From contig JADJWD010000002.1 of assembly GCA_016716535.1 (NCBI GenBank), forward strand, positions 952,611-1,016,610: DNA of 64,000 nt, given 5' to 3'. This DNA comes from Betaproteobacteria bacterium (GTDB lineage Bacteria; Pseudomonadota; Gammaproteobacteria; Burkholderiales; Burkholderiaceae_C). The notes beneath the pieces were generated by a model. That model was not told where the DNA came from, made no database searches, and saw only the letters and a list, made by a program, of their open reading frames with translations. Positions 39,497 to 47,551 of the stretch are shown here, piece by piece. Each line of letters begins with the position of its first letter. Positions within the stretch are counted from its first letter, which is position 1. The position numbers and the translations under genes are program-made.

Positions 39497-41067
39497 CGTT
39501 GCGGGCCGCCGTGGCGCTGCGCGGCGCGCGGCGACAGTGCGTTCGGGAAGTACAGCGCCGTCAGGCTCTTGCTGTGCACCGGGCGCGCGTGCAGCGTCTC
39601 CAGCCGCGGCGCGCCGGCGTCGGTGTCATCGCCATCGAGGTGGCGGCGCCAGTCGCGCACCCAGTGGATCTCGTCGCAGATCTCGAGCATGCCCATCGTC
39701 TCGCGGTCGCCGACGAGCACGCCGAAGACGGCGGTGCCGAGCGTGGCGCGCGCCTCGTCGAGCCGCGCCAGCGTGGCCGGCACGCAGCCGAACTCGCCGT
39801 CGCTGACGACGAGCACGTCGGCGCCGTGCCAGGCGTGGTCGTGCAGCAGCTCGACGGCGCGCTCGATCGGCGTCTGGATGTCGGTGCCGCCGTCGAACGA
39901 CTGGCCCATCAGTTCCAGCACCGCAGCCAGGCCGCCGGGCGCCGCGAGGTCGCGTTCGAGCAACTCGCCCGGGCCGCCGAAGGCGACGAGCCGGCAGCCG
40001 CGGCCGCCCGCGCGCGCCGCCTTCAGCGCCGCGACGACGATGGCCTTGGCGATGTGCTCCGGCGCGCCGCGCATCGAGCCCGAGGTGTCCAGGCACAACA
40101 CGATCGGCCCGCGTGCCAGCGACTCGGGCGGCGGTGCATCCCGTTCGGCACGCGCAGGCGCGTCGGGGTCGGCGCGCCAGTCGGTCAGCACGGCCTCGGT
40201 GTCGTGCGCGAGCAGCCGGCCCTCGGCGTGCCGGGCACGCCACAGGCGCCGGCCCACCGGGTGGCTGCGCAGCACCGCCTCGGCGGCGAGCATGCGCTCG
40301 ATGCTGGCGGCGAAGCGGATGCCGGTCAGTTCGCCCGGCGCGCCGGCGATGCGCGTCTGCACCGCCTTCAGCGGCCGGCGCCGCGGCGCGTCGCCGGCGG
40401 CCGGCGCCGGGCGCGGCGAGGCGAGGGTATGCAGCTCGCGGCGGCCGACGCGATCGAGCAGGTCGACGAGTTCGGGCAGGCGCTCGAGCCGCCCGGCGGC
40501 GCGCCGCACCTGCTGCCACTCGCGGCTGCGCAGCTGGCCGGCGAGCTGGTCCCATTGCAGCCGCGCGCCGTCGGCCAACTCGCGCAGCAGCGCCAGTTCG
40601 TCTTCCAGCCCCGCGGTGTCGATGCGCCAGGTTTCGCGGAACTCGGCCGTGATCTGTGCGATGGCCTCGGCACGCGTGCGCTTCGGTTGCAGATCGACGA
40701 GCCGGTCGAGGTGCCACAGCAACGTGCGAAGCACCTGCTCGGCGAGCGTCGGCACGCCGTGCGCCAGCGCCGGCAGGCCGAGGTCACCGACGATCGCGCG
40801 CAGCGGCGCGCTGGCATCGGCCGCGCCGAAGTGCTGCGCGGCGTCTGGCAACTGGCCGGCGACGAGTGCGTCGACCCAGGCGCGCGTGTGCGCGAGGCGC
40901 TCGCCGCGCGTGCCGACCGCAGAGACGAGCGCCGGCAACCAGACGGCGCGCGGCAGCGTGGCCAGTTGGTCGTAGGGGCGCTCGTAGGCCGCGGCGGGCG
41001 GGCCGGGCGTCGCGTTGATCGTCGCGTCGATCGCTGCATTCATTGCCGCATTCATCGCCGCGTTCAT
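39493..41067 (-). CDS. viaA: VWA-domain protein ViaA
   Basis: 524 residues; start fixed by ATGA overlap with ravA. The C-terminal VWA domain (from about 330) has an intact MIDAS: LCLDTSGSMRGAPEHIAKAI, then a Thr in SFDGGTDIQTPIERA and VLVVSDGEFGCVP. The N-terminal half is helical (ITAEFRETWRIDTAGLEDEL; LRSREWQQVRRAAGRLERLP), as in E. coli ViaA (483 aa). ViaA partners the AAA+ ATPase RavA, and in E. coli the pair acts on respiratory Fe-S/flavin complexes such as Nuo and Frd. The first residues are a repeat (MNAAMNAAMNAAIDATINA) coded by 12-bp tandem units, offering several in-frame ATGs. Confidence 0.9.
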   Translation of the reverse strand: MNAAMNAAMNAAIDATINATPGPPAAAYERPYDQLATLPRAVWLPALVSAVGTRGERLAHTRAWVDALVAGQLPDAAQHFGAADASAPLRAIVGDLGLPALAHGVPTLAEQVLRTLLWHLDRLVDLQPKRTRAEAIAQITAEFRETWRIDTAGLEDELALLRELADGARLQWDQLAGQLRSREWQQVRRAAGRLERLPELVDLLDRVGRRELHTLASPRPAPAAGDAPRRRPLKAVQTRIAGAPGELTGIRFAASIERMLAAEAVLRSHPVGRRLWRARHAEGRLLAHDTEAVLTDWRADPDAPARAERDAPPPESLARGPIVLCLDTSGSMRGAPEHIAKAIVVAALKAARAGGRGCRLVAFGGPGELLERDLAAPGGLAAVLELMGQSFDGGTDIQTPIERAVELLHDHAWHGADVLVVSDGEFGCVPATLARLDEARATLGTAVFGVLVGDRETMGMLEICDEIHWVRDWRRHLDGDDTDAGAPRLETLHARPVHSKSLTALYFPNALSPRAAQRHGGPQR

Positions 41068-42596
41068 TCCACCGGCACGGCTGCGCCGGCCGGCTCGAGC
41101 GCCACCGGTGCCGGTGCCTCGCCTGTGGCGCCGGCGTCGACCGGGAGGGCCGCAAAGCCCGCGCGCACCGCCGCCAGCCGCGCGGCGAACGACGCGAACA
41201 TCGCCTGTGCCGCGTCGTGCCGCGCGAGCCAGCGCTGCGCGATGCTCGGCGCAATCCACAACCGCGCGGCCAGTGCGCTTTCCAGCGCCTGCCGCTCGGC
41301 GCGCGCGGCGTCGAGCGCGGCGGCGACTTGCGCTTCGATCTCGGCAACTTGCGCGACACGCGCCTCGATGTGCGTTTCGCTCCACTTCTTCGCGAAGCGC
41401 GCTTCGAGGCGCGCCGAGACGATGCGCTGCATGCGGCCTGATGCGCCGTCATCGTGGTCGCCGGCCGCGCCGCCATCACCACCCGCACTGCCGAGCGCGC
41501 GCGCCACCGCCAGCTTGCCGGCGCCTGCGTCCGAATCGAACGCGCTGCCCTCGGCCGGCATCCGCTGCTCGATGCCCAGCTGCTTCTCGAATGCCTCGAC
41601 GGCGCGCCCGAGCCAAGGCGCCTCGGTCGGCGGCAGGGTGAGCACTTCGTCGTCGAACCAGGCGGCGATGGCCGGCACGTCGGCCGGCGTGGCGCTGGCG
41701 ACGTAGGGCGCGAGCCACAGGTCGAGCGCGTCGAGCTGCGAGCGGCCTTCGCTGGCCGCGGCCGTCTGCACGAGGCCGACGAACTGGCGCCAGCGGCGGT
41801 CGGACAGCGCCTGTTCGCGCGCGGCGAGCCGGCGGCGCAGCGCGGTGCACGCGGCGACGAACGGCTCGCCGAGCGCCACGCGCACGGCCGCCGCGGCGAC
41901 GGCGGCGCGTTCGGCACCGGTGATCGGTGCGGGGGACCGCGGCGCGCCGGGCACTGCGTTGCCTGCGTCGCCCGCGCTGGCTGCGTCTATCGCCGCGTCC
42001 CCACCCTGCAACGCCAGCAGCGCCGCGAACGCCTCGTCACCGACCGGCGCCACCGGCACGCGCACGAGGAAGCGGTCGTAGAACGCGTGCAGCGCCTCGT
42101 CGGCGGGCACCTCGTTGCTGGCGCCGACGACGGCCACCAGCGGCACTGCGCGGCGCTCGGTACCGTTGTCGAACAAGCGCTCGTTGAGCAGTGTCAACAG
42201 GGCGTTGAGGATCGCCGAGTTCGCCTTGAACACCTCGTCGAGAAAGGCGATGCCGGCGCTCGGCAGGAAGCCCGCGGTCAGCCGCTCGTAGCGGTCGTGC
42301 TCGAGCGCCTTCAGCGACAGCGGGCCGAACAGTTCCTCGGGCGTCGAGAAGCGCGTCAGCAGCCGCTCGAAGTAGCGCGCGTCGGCAAAGGCGTGGTGCA
42401 GCCGGCGCGCCAGCGCGCTCTTCGCGGTGCCGGGCGGCCCGATCAGCAGCACGTGCTCGCCGGCGAGTGCGGCCAGCAGCGACAGCCGCACGGCCGTGTC
42501 GCGCTCGAGCAGGCCGGCGCCGGCGGCGTCGATCAGCGCGCTCAGGCGGTCAGGGGTGAGGCTCACACGCTGCTCACTCGCCGCTCTATCGTCCAT
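41064..42596 (-). CDS. ravA: MoxR-type AAA+ ATPase RavA
   Basis: 510 residues, close to E. coli RavA (498). AAA+ module: ERDTAVRLSLLAALAGEHVL, Walker A LLIGPPGTAKSALARRLHHA, the RavA-typical TRFSTPEELFGPLSLKALEH, Walker B GIAFLDEVFKANSAILNALL and sensor 1 VVGASNEVPADEALHAFYDR. The C-terminal part has the RRWRQFVGLVQTAA helices and a coiled region (IEAQVAAALDAARAERQALE). It forms rings that remodel client complexes with ViaA. ATG at 42596 overlaps the stop of the upstream MaoC gene (TGATG), and viaA overlaps its end. MoxR/VWA pairs commonly serve metal-cofactor insertion (for example CoxD/CoxE, NorQ/NorD). Confidence 0.91.
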   Translation of the reverse strand: MDDRAASEQRVSLTPDRLSALIDAAGAGLLERDTAVRLSLLAALAGEHVLLIGPPGTAKSALARRLHHAFADARYFERLLTRFSTPEELFGPLSLKALEHDRYERLTAGFLPSAGIAFLDEVFKANSAILNALLTLLNERLFDNGTERRAVPLVAVVGASNEVPADEALHAFYDRFLVRVPVAPVGDEAFAALLALQGGDAAIDAASAGDAGNAVPGAPRSPAPITGAERAAVAAAAVRVALGEPFVAACTALRRRLAAREQALSDRRWRQFVGLVQTAAASEGRSQLDALDLWLAPYVASATPADVPAIAAWFDDEVLTLPPTEAPWLGRAVEAFEKQLGIEQRMPAEGSAFDSDAGAGKLAVARALGSAGGDGGAAGDHDDGASGRMQRIVSARLEARFAKKWSETHIEARVAQVAEIEAQVAAALDAARAERQALESALAARLWIAPSIAQRWLARHDAAQAMFASFAARLAAVRAGFAALPVDAGATGEAPAPVALEPAGAAVPVE

Positions 42597-43051
42597 CACG
42601 CCGCCGGCCGGCGCAGCATCAGCGCCTGCCGCAGCGTCGTGCAGACCTCTTCGTCGCGCTGGTTGAAGCCCTGGTGCCAGAACGTCACGATGCCGGCGTT
42701 CGGGCGGCTGCGGCTCGCGCGTACTTCCTTGACCGTCGTGCGCACGTGGATCGTGTCGCCGTGGAAGACGGGCGCCGGGAAGCGCGTGTCGGTCATGCCG
42801 AGGTTGGCCACTGTCGTGCCGAGCGTCGTGTCGTGCACCGACAGGCCGATGACGAGCCCGAGCGTGAAGAGGCTGTTGACGAGCGGCCGGCCCCACTCGG
42901 TGCCCGCGCAGTACTCGGCGTCCAGGTGCACCGCGGCCGGGTTGCAGGTGGCGCCGTTGAACCAGACGTTGTCGGACTCGGTCACGGTGCGGCGGATGCC
43001 GTGCTCGAACACCTGGCCGACATGGAATTGCTCGTACCACAGGCCTGCCAT
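42596..43051 (-). CDS. MaoC-like hotdog dehydratase
   Basis: 151 residues from ATG 43051 (MAGLWYEQFHVGQVF), chosen because AGGAG lies 10 nt upstream; a start at 43081 would add MARNKRRSEA. Single hotdog fold with the hydratase motif around DNVWFNGATCNPAAVHLDAE, where Asp/Asn and His are at the expected MaoC active-site positions, and LVNSLFTLGLVIGLSVHDTT. Relatives include mesaconyl-CoA hydratase and (R)-specific enoyl-CoA hydratases. It is the first gene of the minus-strand run and is coupled to ravA by TGATG, a combination I do not know from other loci. Divergent from the acetoacetate-CoA ligase gene. Confidence 0.87.
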   Translation of the reverse strand: MAGLWYEQFHVGQVFEHGIRRTVTESDNVWFNGATCNPAAVHLDAEYCAGTEWGRPLVNSLFTLGLVIGLSVHDTTLGTTVANLGMTDTRFPAPVFHGDTIHVRTTVKEVRASRSRPNAGIVTFWHQGFNQRDEEVCTTLRQALMLRRPAA

Positions 43052-43191
43052 CGCTTCGCTTCTCCTCTTGTTGCGCGCCACGCACGATCAGCCGGGCGAT
43101 GATGCCATCGGCGGCGTGCGGGTTTCGACCGTTGCCGTGCCGCGGCGGTTTGGCCACATTCGCGGCGTGTCCGAATTCCCTGTCGAAGACG

Positions 43192-45216
43192 ATGAGCGAA
43201 GTTCCGATCCACACCGCGCAGCTGCGTGAATGGCTGGCGCGCGAGCGCGGCGTGAAGCTGGCTGACTACGAGGCGCTGCGCCGCTGGTCGGTGGCCGATG
43301 TCGGCGCGTTCTGGGGCGCGATGTGGGACTACTTCGACCTGCGCTCGCCGACGCCGTTCAAGCAGGTGCTGTCGCACGCGGCGATGCCGGGCGCGCGCTG
43401 GTTCGAAGGCGCGCAGCTCAACTACGTGCAGCAGGTGCTGCGCCACGCCGAGCGTGCCGATGCGGCCGGCGTGCCGGCGATCGTCTTTCGCAACGAGCGG
43501 CTGATGGCCGAGGGCCGCACGCTCGAAGTCGGCTGGGGCGAGCTGCGGGCGCAGGTGGCGGCGCTCGCGGCGTCGCTGCGCGCGCTGGGCGTGCAGCGCG
43601 GCGACCGGGTCGCGGCTTACCTGCCGAACATCCCCGAGGCGATGGTCGCGTTCCTCGCCTGCGCGTCGCTCGGCGCGATCTGGAGCCTGACGGCGCCGGA
43701 CATGGGCGTCGGCACGGTGCGCGACCGCTTCAGGCAGATCGAGCCGAAGGTGCTGATCGCCTGCGACGGCACGGTGTACGGCGGCAGGACGGTCGACCGC
43801 CGTGCGCTCGTGCGCGAGCTGATCGACGAGCTGCCGAGCGTCGAGACGCTGGTGCGGGTGCCTTACCTCGAACGCGCCGGCGCCGGTGCGGGCCTGGCCT
43901 TCGACGACGCCGGCCTGCGTGCGCGCGTGCGGCGGTGGGACGAGTTGCTGGCCACGACCGCGCGCGTCGAGCCCGAGCCGGTGCCGTTCGACCAGCCGCT
44001 GTGGATCGTCTACAGCAGCGGCACGACCGGCCTGCCGAAACCGATCGTGCACGGCCATGGCGGCGTCGTGCTCGAGATGATGAAGGGCGCCGCGTTCCAC
44101 CTGAATGTGCAGAGCAGCGTCGGCGCCGACGGCCGCGCCACCGGCGAGCGGTTGCTCTGGTACAGCAGCACCGGCTGGGTGATGTGGAACCTGGCCGTCT
44201 CGGTGCTGCTCGGCGGCACGACGGCATGCATCTACGAAGGCCATCCGGGCCACCCTGGGCCCGAGACGCTGTGGCGTTTTGCCGAGGCGACGCGCGCGAC
44301 CTTCTTCGGCGCTGGTGCCGCCTACTTCAGCGGCTGCCTGAAGAACGGTGTCTCGCCGCGGCAACTGATCGACGTGGCGCCGATCCGCGCGCTCGGCGCT
44401 ACTGGCTCGCCGCTGCCGCCCGAGGCCTACGAGTGGGGCACGCGCGAGGTGCGGCCCGATGTCTGGTGGGCGGTGATCTCCGGCGGCACCGACATCGCCG
44501 GCGCCTTCCTCGCCGGCACGCCCGAGCTGCCGACCGTGGCCGGCGAGATGCAGGCGCGCGCGCTCGGCGCCGACGTGCAGGCGTGGGACGAACAAGGCCG
44601 GCCGGTCGTCGACGAGGTGGGCGAACTGGTGTGCGCGCAGCCGATGCCGTCGATGCCGCTCTTCTTCTGGGGCGACGCCGACGGGCGGCGCTACCGCGAG
44701 AGCTACTTCGACATGTACCCGGGCGTCTGGCGGCACGGCGACTGGCTGCGCATCACACCCAGCGGCAGCGGCATCATCTACGGCCGCAGCGACGCGACGC
44801 TGAACCGCCACGGCCACCGCATGGGCACGAGCGAGCTGTACCGCGTCGTCGAGGCACTGCCCGAGGTGCTGGACAGCCTCGTCGTCGACATCGAGGTGCT
44901 CGGCCGGCCGGCGTTCATGCCGCTCTTCGTCGTGCTGCGCGAAGGGCACTTGCTCGGCGAGCGGCTGCAAGCGCTGCTGCGCCAGCGCATCCGCGACGAG
45001 TTGTCGCCGCGCTTCGTGCCCGACGAGATCGTGCAGGTCGCCGAAGTGCCGCGCACGCTGACCGGCAAGAAGCAGGAGCTGCCGGTGAAGAAGCTGCTGC
45101 TCGGGCGGGCGCTCGCCGACGTGGTGAACCGCGACGCCTGCGCGAACCCGCAGGCGTTCGACTGGTACGTGCGGTATGCCGAGCGGCATCTGGCGGGTGA
45201 GGGCGGGGCAGGATGA
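43192..45216 (+). CDS. Acetoacetate-CoA ligase
   Basis: 674 residues, the usual size for acetoacetyl-CoA synthetase; it activates acetoacetate with ATP and CoA. Diagnostic parts are VPIHTAQLREWLARE at the start, FWGAMWDYFDLRSP, GARWFEGAQLNYVQQVLRHA, the AMP-loop VYSSGTTGLPKPIVHGHGGV, WYSSTGWVMWNLAVS and the C-terminal lysine loop TLTGKKQELPVKKLLLG (Lys of the adenylation site). The ATG at 43192 follows a GAAGACG; upstream in-frame ATGs lack family match. Divergent from the MaoC-ravA run over 140 bp; downstream comes an intergenic repeat, then an SDR gene. Confidence 0.92.
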   Translation: MSEVPIHTAQLREWLARERGVKLADYEALRRWSVADVGAFWGAMWDYFDLRSPTPFKQVLSHAAMPGARWFEGAQLNYVQQVLRHAERADAAGVPAIVFRNERLMAEGRTLEVGWGELRAQVAALAASLRALGVQRGDRVAAYLPNIPEAMVAFLACASLGAIWSLTAPDMGVGTVRDRFRQIEPKVLIACDGTVYGGRTVDRRALVRELIDELPSVETLVRVPYLERAGAGAGLAFDDAGLRARVRRWDELLATTARVEPEPVPFDQPLWIVYSSGTTGLPKPIVHGHGGVVLEMMKGAAFHLNVQSSVGADGRATGERLLWYSSTGWVMWNLAVSVLLGGTTACIYEGHPGHPGPETLWRFAEATRATFFGAGAAYFSGCLKNGVSPRQLIDVAPIRALGATGSPLPPEAYEWGTREVRPDVWWAVISGGTDIAGAFLAGTPELPTVAGEMQARALGADVQAWDEQGRPVVDEVGELVCAQPMPSMPLFFWGDADGRRYRESYFDMYPGVWRHGDWLRITPSGSGIIYGRSDATLNRHGHRMGTSELYRVVEALPEVLDSLVVDIEVLGRPAFMPLFVVLREGHLLGERLQALLRQRIRDELSPRFVPDEIVQVAEVPRTLTGKKQELPVKKLLLGRALADVVNRDACANPQAFDWYVRYAERHLAGEGGAG

Positions 45217-45227
45217 GTTCAAGAACC

Positions 45228-45288
45228 CGTTCGGGCTGAGCTTGTCGAAGCCCATGTATCCGTTCGGGCTGAGCCTGTCGAAGCCCAT
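45228..45288 (+). repeat. Two direct copies of the interspersed repeat
   Basis: CGTTCGGGCTGAGC(T/C)TG plus TCGAAGCCCAT occurs at 45228-45255 and 45261-45288, a 33-bp period with one difference (T versus C). It starts 12 bp after the ligase stop and ends 21 bp before the SDR start. The core is the reverse complement of the repeat at 1034-1132. The tandem form gives hairpins that may terminate the ligase transcript. Confidence 0.85.
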
Positions 45289-45309
45289 CTTCCGACAAGG
45301 ACCCACCAC

Positions 45310-46113
45310 ATGGATCTGCAACTGCGCGGCAAACGCGCTCTCGTCACCGGCGGCAGCCGCGGCATCGGCCGCGCCGTGGCGCGCGTGCTCGCCGAGGAGG
45401 GCGCTGCGGTGGCGCTGCTGGCGCGCGACCGCGCGCGGCTCGATGCCACTGCGGCCGAACTGGCCGCAGCGACCGGCGCGAAGGTCATCGGCGTCGCCGC
45501 CGATACGACGAGCGACGCCGCGGTGAAGACGGCTGTCGCCGAGGCGACGCGGCTGCTCGGCGGCCCGATCGACATCCTCGTCAACGCCGCCGCCGAGCCG
45601 GCCGGCTTCGCGGCGCCGCCGAAGCTCGCCGAGATCGAGTCCGGCTTCTTCCACGCCGAGCTCGACACGAAGGTGATGGGCTACATCCGCTGCGCGCGCG
45701 AGGTGGTGAGCGGCATGCGCGCAGCCGGCTGGGGCCGCATCGTCAACATCAGCGGCCTGGCGGCGCGGCAGACCGGCAACGCGGTCGGCAGCATGCGCAA
45801 CATCGCGGTCGCCGCGCTGACGAAGAACCTTGCCGACGAACTGGGGCCGGCGGGCATCCAGGTGAACGTCGTGCACCCGGGGGTGACGCGCACCGAACGC
45901 ACCGCGCCGCTGGTGGCCGAGCGCGCCCGCGCCAGCGGCCGCAGCGAAGCCGAGGTCGAGGCCGAGATGGCGGCCAGCAACTCGATCCGCCACCTCGTCA
46001 CCGCCGAGGAAGTGGCCTGGATCGTCGCGTTCCTGTGCTCGCCGCGCTCGCGCGCGATCAACGGCGACGTGATCGCCGCCGGCGGCGGCGCGCCGCGGGT
46101 CATCCACTACTGA
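45310..46113 (+). CDS. SDR-family protein lacking the catalytic Tyr and Lys
   Basis: 267 residues with a complete Rossmann cofactor site (ALVTGGSRGIGRAVARVLAE; NAA at about 95-97) and the length of classical short-chain dehydrogenases. The catalytic Ser is present (NIS148GLAAR), but 13 residues on, where Y-x-x-x-K should stand, the sequence is S161-M-R-N-I165, followed by normal family sequence (AVAALTKNLADELGPAGIQV). Both Tyr and Lys are therefore replaced. It may be inactive as a reductase, use other residues, or serve a binding role. It sits between an acetoacetate-CoA ligase and an acyl-CoA dehydrogenase, so a CoA-thioester pathway is the likely setting. The frame is intact. Confidence 0.85.
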   Translation: MDLQLRGKRALVTGGSRGIGRAVARVLAEEGAAVALLARDRARLDATAAELAAATGAKVIGVAADTTSDAAVKTAVAEATRLLGGPIDILVNAAAEPAGFAAPPKLAEIESGFFHAELDTKVMGYIRCAREVVSGMRAAGWGRIVNISGLAARQTGNAVGSMRNIAVAALTKNLADELGPAGIQVNVVHPGVTRTERTAPLVAERARASGRSEAEVEAEMAASNSIRHLVTAEEVAWIVAFLCSPRSRAINGDVIAAGGGAPRVIHY

Positions 46114-46119
46114 ACCACC

Positions 46120-47355
46120 TCAGCGGTAGTACACCGCCGTCTCGCCCAGGTGCTCGCGCGAGCGCGCCAGCTCGTGCCGCGCGACGGTGCGCAGGTGCAC
46201 CTCGTCGGGCCCGTCGAGGAAGCGCATCGCGCGGCCCCAGGTCCACAGCCACGCCAGCGGCGTATCGGGCGTCAGCCCCATCGCGCCGAAGATCTGCATC
46301 GCGCGGTCGACGACGCGGGTCTGCAGTTGCGCGGCAACGAGCTTGATCGCCGACACGTCGACACGCGCCGCGGCGTTGCCTTCGCGGTCCATGCGCCAGG
46401 CGGCGCGCAGCACCAGCAGGCGCGCCTGGTCGATCTCGACGCGCGAGTGGGCGATCCAGTCCTGCACATTGGCGTGCTCGGACAAGACCCGGCCGAACGT
46501 GCGCCGCGACAGCGCGCGTTCGCACATCAGCTCGAGCGCCAGCTCGCACTGGCCGATCGTGCGCATGCAGTGGTGCACGCGCCCGGGGCCGAGCCGCGCC
46601 TGCGCGAGCGTGAAGCCCTGGCCCGGTTCGCCGAGCAGATGGTCCGCTGGCACGCGCACGTCCTTGAACAACAGCTCGCAATGCCCCTCGGGAAACGCGT
46701 GCTGCATGATCGGCACGTTGCGCACGACCTCGAGCCCGGGCGTGTCCATCGGCACGAGCGCGATCGAATGGCGCGCGTGCGGCTGCGCGCTCTCGTCGCT
46801 GACCCCCATCACCACCGCGAGCCGGCAGTTCGGGTGGCTGGCGCCGGTGATGAACCACTTGCGGCCGTTGATGACGAGTTCGTCGCCGTCGCGGCGGATG
46901 CTGGTGCGGATGTTCGTGGCGTCCGACGACGCGACGTCGGGCTCGCTCATCGCGAAGCACGAGCGGATCTCGCCTCCCAGCAGCGGCACGAGCCAGCGCT
47001 CGCGCTGCACCGGCGTCGCGAAGAGGTGCAGCAACTCGATGTTGCCCGTGTCCGGCGCGCTGCAGTTGAAGACCTCGGCCGACCACGGCACGCGGCCCAT
47101 CATCTCCGCAAGCGGCGCGTAGTCGAGGTTGGATAGCCGCGTCCCCGGCTCGTCGTCGCGCAAGCCCGGCAGGAAGAGGTTCCACAGCGCCTCCTCGCGC
47201 GCCTGGCGCTTCAGCCGCTCGATCAGCGCGAGCGGGTAGGCGCCACTGTCGGCCGCGCGGTGCCACTCGGCGTTGGCTGGCAGCACGTGGTGCTTCATGA
47301 AGTTGCCGAGGCAACCTTGCATCACTTCGCTGAGTTCGCTGAACTGGAAATCCAT
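46120..47355 (-). CDS. Acyl-CoA dehydrogenase family protein
   Basis: 411 residues, similar to the ACAD10/11-like group: FAD-binding CFAMSEPDVASSDATNIRTS and LVINGRKWFITGASHPNCRL (about 140-180), then FGRVLSEHANVQDWIAHSRV and MQIFGAMGLTPDTPLAWLWT at the C-terminus. These flavoenzymes introduce a trans double bond into acyl-CoA and pass electrons to ETF. Full length, all domains present. It converges with the SDR gene (6-bp gap) and is divergent from the second MaoC-like gene across 196 bp. The exact acyl substrate is not readable from sequence. Confidence 0.9.
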   Translation of the reverse strand: MDFQFSELSEVMQGCLGNFMKHHVLPANAEWHRAADSGAYPLALIERLKRQAREEALWNLFLPGLRDDEPGTRLSNLDYAPLAEMMGRVPWSAEVFNCSAPDTGNIELLHLFATPVQRERWLVPLLGGEIRSCFAMSEPDVASSDATNIRTSIRRDGDELVINGRKWFITGASHPNCRLAVVMGVSDESAQPHARHSIALVPMDTPGLEVVRNVPIMQHAFPEGHCELLFKDVRVPADHLLGEPGQGFTLAQARLGPGRVHHCMRTIGQCELALELMCERALSRRTFGRVLSEHANVQDWIAHSRVEIDQARLLVLRAAWRMDREGNAAARVDVSAIKLVAAQLQTRVVDRAMQIFGAMGLTPDTPLAWLWTWGRAMRFLDGPDEVHLRTVARHELARSREHLGETAVYYR

Positions 47356-47480
47356 CGCCCGCTTTCACTGGCCGCGATCCCGGCCCGCGGCGCGAAGGGT
47401 CGCACGCCGGCGGCGGCGGCGCGATGCCCTGGATCAAGCCATGCGCCGGCCCGCTGGCCGCGCGGGCCGGCAACGACCCG

Positions 47481-47510
47481 CAAAGGCCCGCAAAGGCCCG
47501 CAAAGGCCCG
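47481..47510 (+). repeat. Perfect 10-bp tandem repeat, three units
   Basis: Three perfect copies of CAAAGGCCCG follow a related partial unit (CAACGACCCG). They lie in the divergent promoter region between the acyl-CoA dehydrogenase and the MaoC-like gene, 42 bp before the latter's ATG. Such short units are prone to slippage and could alter promoter spacing. Confidence 0.8.
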
Positions 47511-47551
47511 CGCCCCCCTTCGGCCGCGCGTCGTGTGCCAACATCGACGCG

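Noticed and set aside
45228..45288. CRISPR array
   Set aside because: Only two direct units with a 5-bp spacing, and the same core occurs singly elsewhere. No cas genes.
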